A DNA stretch of 64,000 nucleotides from Labrenzia sp. 011. GTDB lineage: Bacteria > Pseudomonadota > Alphaproteobacteria > Rhizobiales > Stappiaceae. Shown one piece after another: positions 61,785 to 64,000 of the stretch; positions within the stretch are counted from its first letter, which is position 1; every line of letters begins with the position of its first letter. The stretch covers positions 86,773-150,772 of the forward strand of contig NZ_QCYM01000013.1 of the NCBI RefSeq assembly GCF_003075075.1. The letters run 5' to 3'. Under the pieces are notes generated by a model. It was not told the origin of the DNA and made no database searches. It worked only from the letters and a program-made list of their open reading frames with translations. The position numbers were made by a program, and so were the translations under genes.

Positions 61785-63854
61785 ATGACTTTAAGCGGAA
61801 CGCTTTTTCTGGTGGTCGGGCCCAGCGGCGTCGGCAAGGACACGTTGCTTGACGGGGCCAAAGAAGCACTCCGTGATTCCTGGTTCTTCCGCTTTTGCCA
61901 ACGGTATATCACACGCGATCCAGACAAGGGCGGGGAAGATTATCTTGCCGTTGGCGCGGAGACATTCCAGAAGTTGGTGGAAGAGAAGTCCTTCTTTCAT
62001 CACTGGGATGCCCACGGTTTACGTTATGGCATCCCCGCAGACATCAGAAGCGATCTGGAGGCGGGCAGGCATGTCGTTGTCAACGTTTCAAGGCTGGAGC
62101 TTCCATCGCTGGCCAGGCTATGGTCGAAATGCGTCATCCTGTCGATTGAAGCATCCCCCGAAGTCATTGCAGAGCGACTGCTCGACCGTGGACGCGAAAC
62201 ACGGGCGGAAATCGAAAGCCGCATTGCAAGGTCCGCCGCCATTCCTGACGGAGAAACGCCGGTCATCAGAATCCGGAATGACCATAGTCAGGCTGATGGA
62301 ATCGCTGCTCTCACACAGGCGATAATCGGCGCCGCTGGACAGCATTTTCTCGGCAAGGTGGGAAGCCTGGATGTCGACCGGCGCAGTCTTTGCACGATTT
62401 CCGCCAAACATCCTGCGGTTGACAATTTGCGTGCTGTTGGAAGCAGGGTGGAAATCATCAACAGCGCCGGCGAAACGGCTGTGGCGCAATTGGCTTATGA
62501 AACCGGAGATGCCGTCCAGGGCGACACCTGTCTTCTGGATATCAGGCTGGCGGAGCGGCTGGGAGTTGAGAACGGCGCCACGCTCGAACTGCGCCCGGCG
62601 CCATCGCCAGACAGTCGTGAGATGTTGCGCAAGAAAATTCGTGGACTGGAGCTTGAAGCGTCTGAGATGGAAGCCATTGTCGATGACATGGTCCATGGGC
62701 GGTATTCCGATGCCGAACTTGCCGGTTTTCTGGTCTGTGCTGCGACAAGCCTGAGCACGTCCGAAGTGGTCGCCCTAACAAAATCGCGCGGTAAGCGGAC
62801 GGAGAACGTCAAGTGGTCCGACCCTATCGTAGTGGACAAGCATTCCATGGGCGGTATACCGGGAAACCGGATCACCCCGATTGTTATTCCGATCGTTACC
62901 GCGGCAGGATTGAAGATGCCAAAGACGTCGTCTCGGGCGATCACATCTGCTGCCGGGACGGCGGACGCCATGGAAGTCGTGGCCAGAGTGGATCTTTCGG
63001 CCGACGAACTACGCAGGGTGGTTCATGAAACGGGTGGCTGCATCGCCTGGAACGGTCGTCTTACCCATTCTCCGGTCGATGATGTAATGAATGCCATCAA
63101 CCGTCCTTTGGGTCTGAAATCCGACCGGCTCGATGTGTCCTCGATCCTGTCAAAGAAACTGGCTGCCGGGTCTACACATGTGCTGATTGATATGCCCGTC
63201 GGACCGGAGGCCAAGACGAAGACACTGGAGGAGGCCGCCGAGCTGGAAACGCTTTTTGTCACGGTTGCCGAACAACTCGCTATACAGGCAAAGGTGATGA
63301 AATCCGACGGAACACGACCGATCGGCCGCGGAATCGGACCAGTTCTGGAAATGCGGGATGTCATGGCTGTCCTTGAAGGACAGGAGTCGGCTCCTTTGGA
63401 TCTGCGCGAAAAGGCGCTTCTCTATGCCGCAACGATACTTGAATGGGTGGGCGCGGCCCGAAAGGGCGGTGGGTGGAAAATTGCCGAGGATCTCCTGCGG
63501 TCCGGAGCTGCCCATGCGCAGTTTGGAAAGATCGCAAGGGCACAAGGGCTTGTCTCATCTGGACTACCGGCGCCAGCTCAATTGACCGGTGAAATCCTTG
63601 CGGCCGAGGCTGGGCGTATCATTCGCTTCGGGGTCGCATCGGTCTCCTCCATTGCGCGAACGGCCGGAGCACCGCAAATGGCAACCGCCGGGGTGGAGCT
63701 CCTGGTCGAGCCCAATGACCTGGTTGAAGTGGGACAGCCTGTCATGCGCATCTATAGCGCGTCCGGACACGCCCTCAAAAATGCGGAAATGCATGCTCTT
63801 AAACATCTTGAGGATGGAACTCTGATCATGACCGGGCCTGTCGAAAACACCTGA
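61785..63854 (+). CDS. Fused ribose 1,5-bisphosphokinase (PhnN) and NMP/thymidine phosphorylase-like enzyme
   Basis: A 689-residue fusion. Residues 1-185 are PhnN-like: P-loop VVGPSGVGKDTLL, YITRDPDKGGEDYLAV and HWDAHGLRYGIPADI; PhnN makes PRPP from ribose 1,5-bisphosphate and ATP. Residues about 192-689 match the AMP-phosphorylase/type 2 thymidine phosphorylase family, with its extra N-terminal domain, the phosphate loop KHSMGGIPGNRITP (about 352-365) and SSRAITSAAGTADAMEV. AMP phosphorylases release ribose 1,5-bisphosphate from NMPs. The halves could thus channel NMP ribose to PRPP, the substrate of the neighbouring NadC. No stop or frame change lies between halves. A GAGGAG site precedes the ATG. 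Channeling is inference. Confidence 0.88.
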   Translation: MTLSGTLFLVVGPSGVGKDTLLDGAKEALRDSWFFRFCQRYITRDPDKGGEDYLAVGAETFQKLVEEKSFFHHWDAHGLRYGIPADIRSDLEAGRHVVVNVSRLELPSLARLWSKCVILSIEASPEVIAERLLDRGRETRAEIESRIARSAAIPDGETPVIRIRNDHSQADGIAALTQAIIGAAGQHFLGKVGSLDVDRRSLCTISAKHPAVDNLRAVGSRVEIINSAGETAVAQLAYETGDAVQGDTCLLDIRLAERLGVENGATLELRPAPSPDSREMLRKKIRGLELEASEMEAIVDDMVHGRYSDAELAGFLVCAATSLSTSEVVALTKSRGKRTENVKWSDPIVVDKHSMGGIPGNRITPIVIPIVTAAGLKMPKTSSRAITSAAGTADAMEVVARVDLSADELRRVVHETGGCIAWNGRLTHSPVDDVMNAINRPLGLKSDRLDVSSILSKKLAAGSTHVLIDMPVGPEAKTKTLEEAAELETLFVTVAEQLAIQAKVMKSDGTRPIGRGIGPVLEMRDVMAVLEGQESAPLDLREKALLYAATILEWVGAARKGGGWKIAEDLLRSGAAHAQFGKIARAQGLVSSGLPAPAQLTGEILAAEAGRIIRFGVASVSSIARTAGAPQMATAGVELLVEPNDLVEVGQPVMRIYSASGHALKNAEMHALKHLEDGTLIMTGPVENT

Positions 63855-63946
63855 GCTCCGATCCAGGCTTTGTGATAACGTACAAAATCTTTCGCACATT
63901 TTCCGATTGAGACGGTTCCCTTTATTGTGACGGAAGGGAGCAAGAC

Positions 63947-64000
63947 ATGACTGACGATATGGACGGCAAAGAGATTGGCAACGTGATCCGGATCGACGAG
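63947..64000 (+). CDS. Probable IS256-family transposase, N-terminal fragment cut by window
   Basis: An ATG at 63947 behind a strong GGAAGGGAG site begins MTDDMDGKEIGNVIRIDE and runs into the window end. The GNVIRIDE stretch resembles the N-terminus of IS256-type transposases common in alphaproteobacteria. Only 18 codons are visible, so the call is tentative. If correct, the left end of the insertion sequence should lie in the 92-base gap after the PhnN fusion; I could not identify its terminal repeat. Confidence 0.5.
   Translation, partial: MTDDMDGKEIGNVIRIDE

Noticed and set aside
1..64000. CRISPR arrays, tRNA or rRNA genes
   Set aside because: No regularly spaced repeats, cloverleaf-like sequence or conserved rRNA stretches were seen on either strand.

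Overview
The window looks like chromosome of a GC-rich alphaproteobacterium. The gene set (ClpS-ClpA pair, phasin, SPOR-tailed D,D-carboxypeptidase, aioXSRBA arsenite oxidation cluster, TRAP and TAXI transporters) suggests a marine or soil Rhodobacterales/Hyphomicrobiales lineage, perhaps Stappiaceae-like. That placement is inference from gene content; no rRNA or marker tree was available. I saw no rRNA, tRNA or CRISPR array.

Layout. 1-4.6 kb: a truncated extended SDR, a DUF1489 protein, a VWA/DnaJ pair and a penicillin-binding D,D-carboxypeptidase. 4.7-8.8 kb: an AT-rich gap with a PhaR-like palindrome, a phasin, then clpS-clpA. 8.8-14.6 kb: a broken patatin-like gene, an SDR with a substituted active site, azlCD, a GST, a HIT hydrolase and SelO. 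15-19 kb: two large, closely spaced genes, a trypsin-like protease fused to a NUC1-type nuclease and a papain-like protease fused to a hydrolase-like domain. They have no secretion signal and look like an intracellular protease/nuclease effector pair. 19-22.6 kb: an oxidative stress group (OxyR-like regulator diverging from a peroxiredoxin, then Dps and a persulfide-dioxygenase-like metallohydrolase). 22.8-29.7 kb: a complete aioX-aioS-aioR-aioB-aioA locus with a sigma-54 promoter and a perfect upstream inverted repeat before aioB. 30-33.4 kb: a BON-LysM protein and a large autotransporter. 33.7-42.9 kb: an AraC regulator, then a LacI regulator diverging from a tetronate (threonate/erythronate type) catabolic operon: TRAP binding protein, fused TRAP permease, LtnD, OtnK, OtnC, OtnI. 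43-46.7 kb: an SbcC/SbcD-like pair. 47-54.1 kb: a small lipoprotein, a tripartite RND efflux operon and its divergent TetR gene. 54.4-56.9 kb: a YHYH-domain secreted protein and a Bcr/CflA-type MFS exporter. 57.8-63.9 kb: a TAXI-type TRAP transporter, a NadC homologue and a fused PhnN-NMP phosphorylase, apparently one operon, followed at the window edge by the start of a probable IS256-family transposase.

How genes work together. AioX senses arsenite in the periplasm, AioS/AioR relay the signal to a sigma-54 promoter and AioBA oxidises arsenite. The otn genes take an imported four-carbon sugar acid to dihydroxyacetone phosphate. In the last operon one polypeptide carries an enzyme type that makes ribose 1,5-bisphosphate from a nucleotide and one that phosphorylates it to PRPP, which the neighbouring NadC would use.

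Two regions are the best candidates for undescribed biology: the protease-nuclease/papain pair (14981-19013) and the TAXI-NadC-PhnN/NMP phosphorylase operon (57842-63854).
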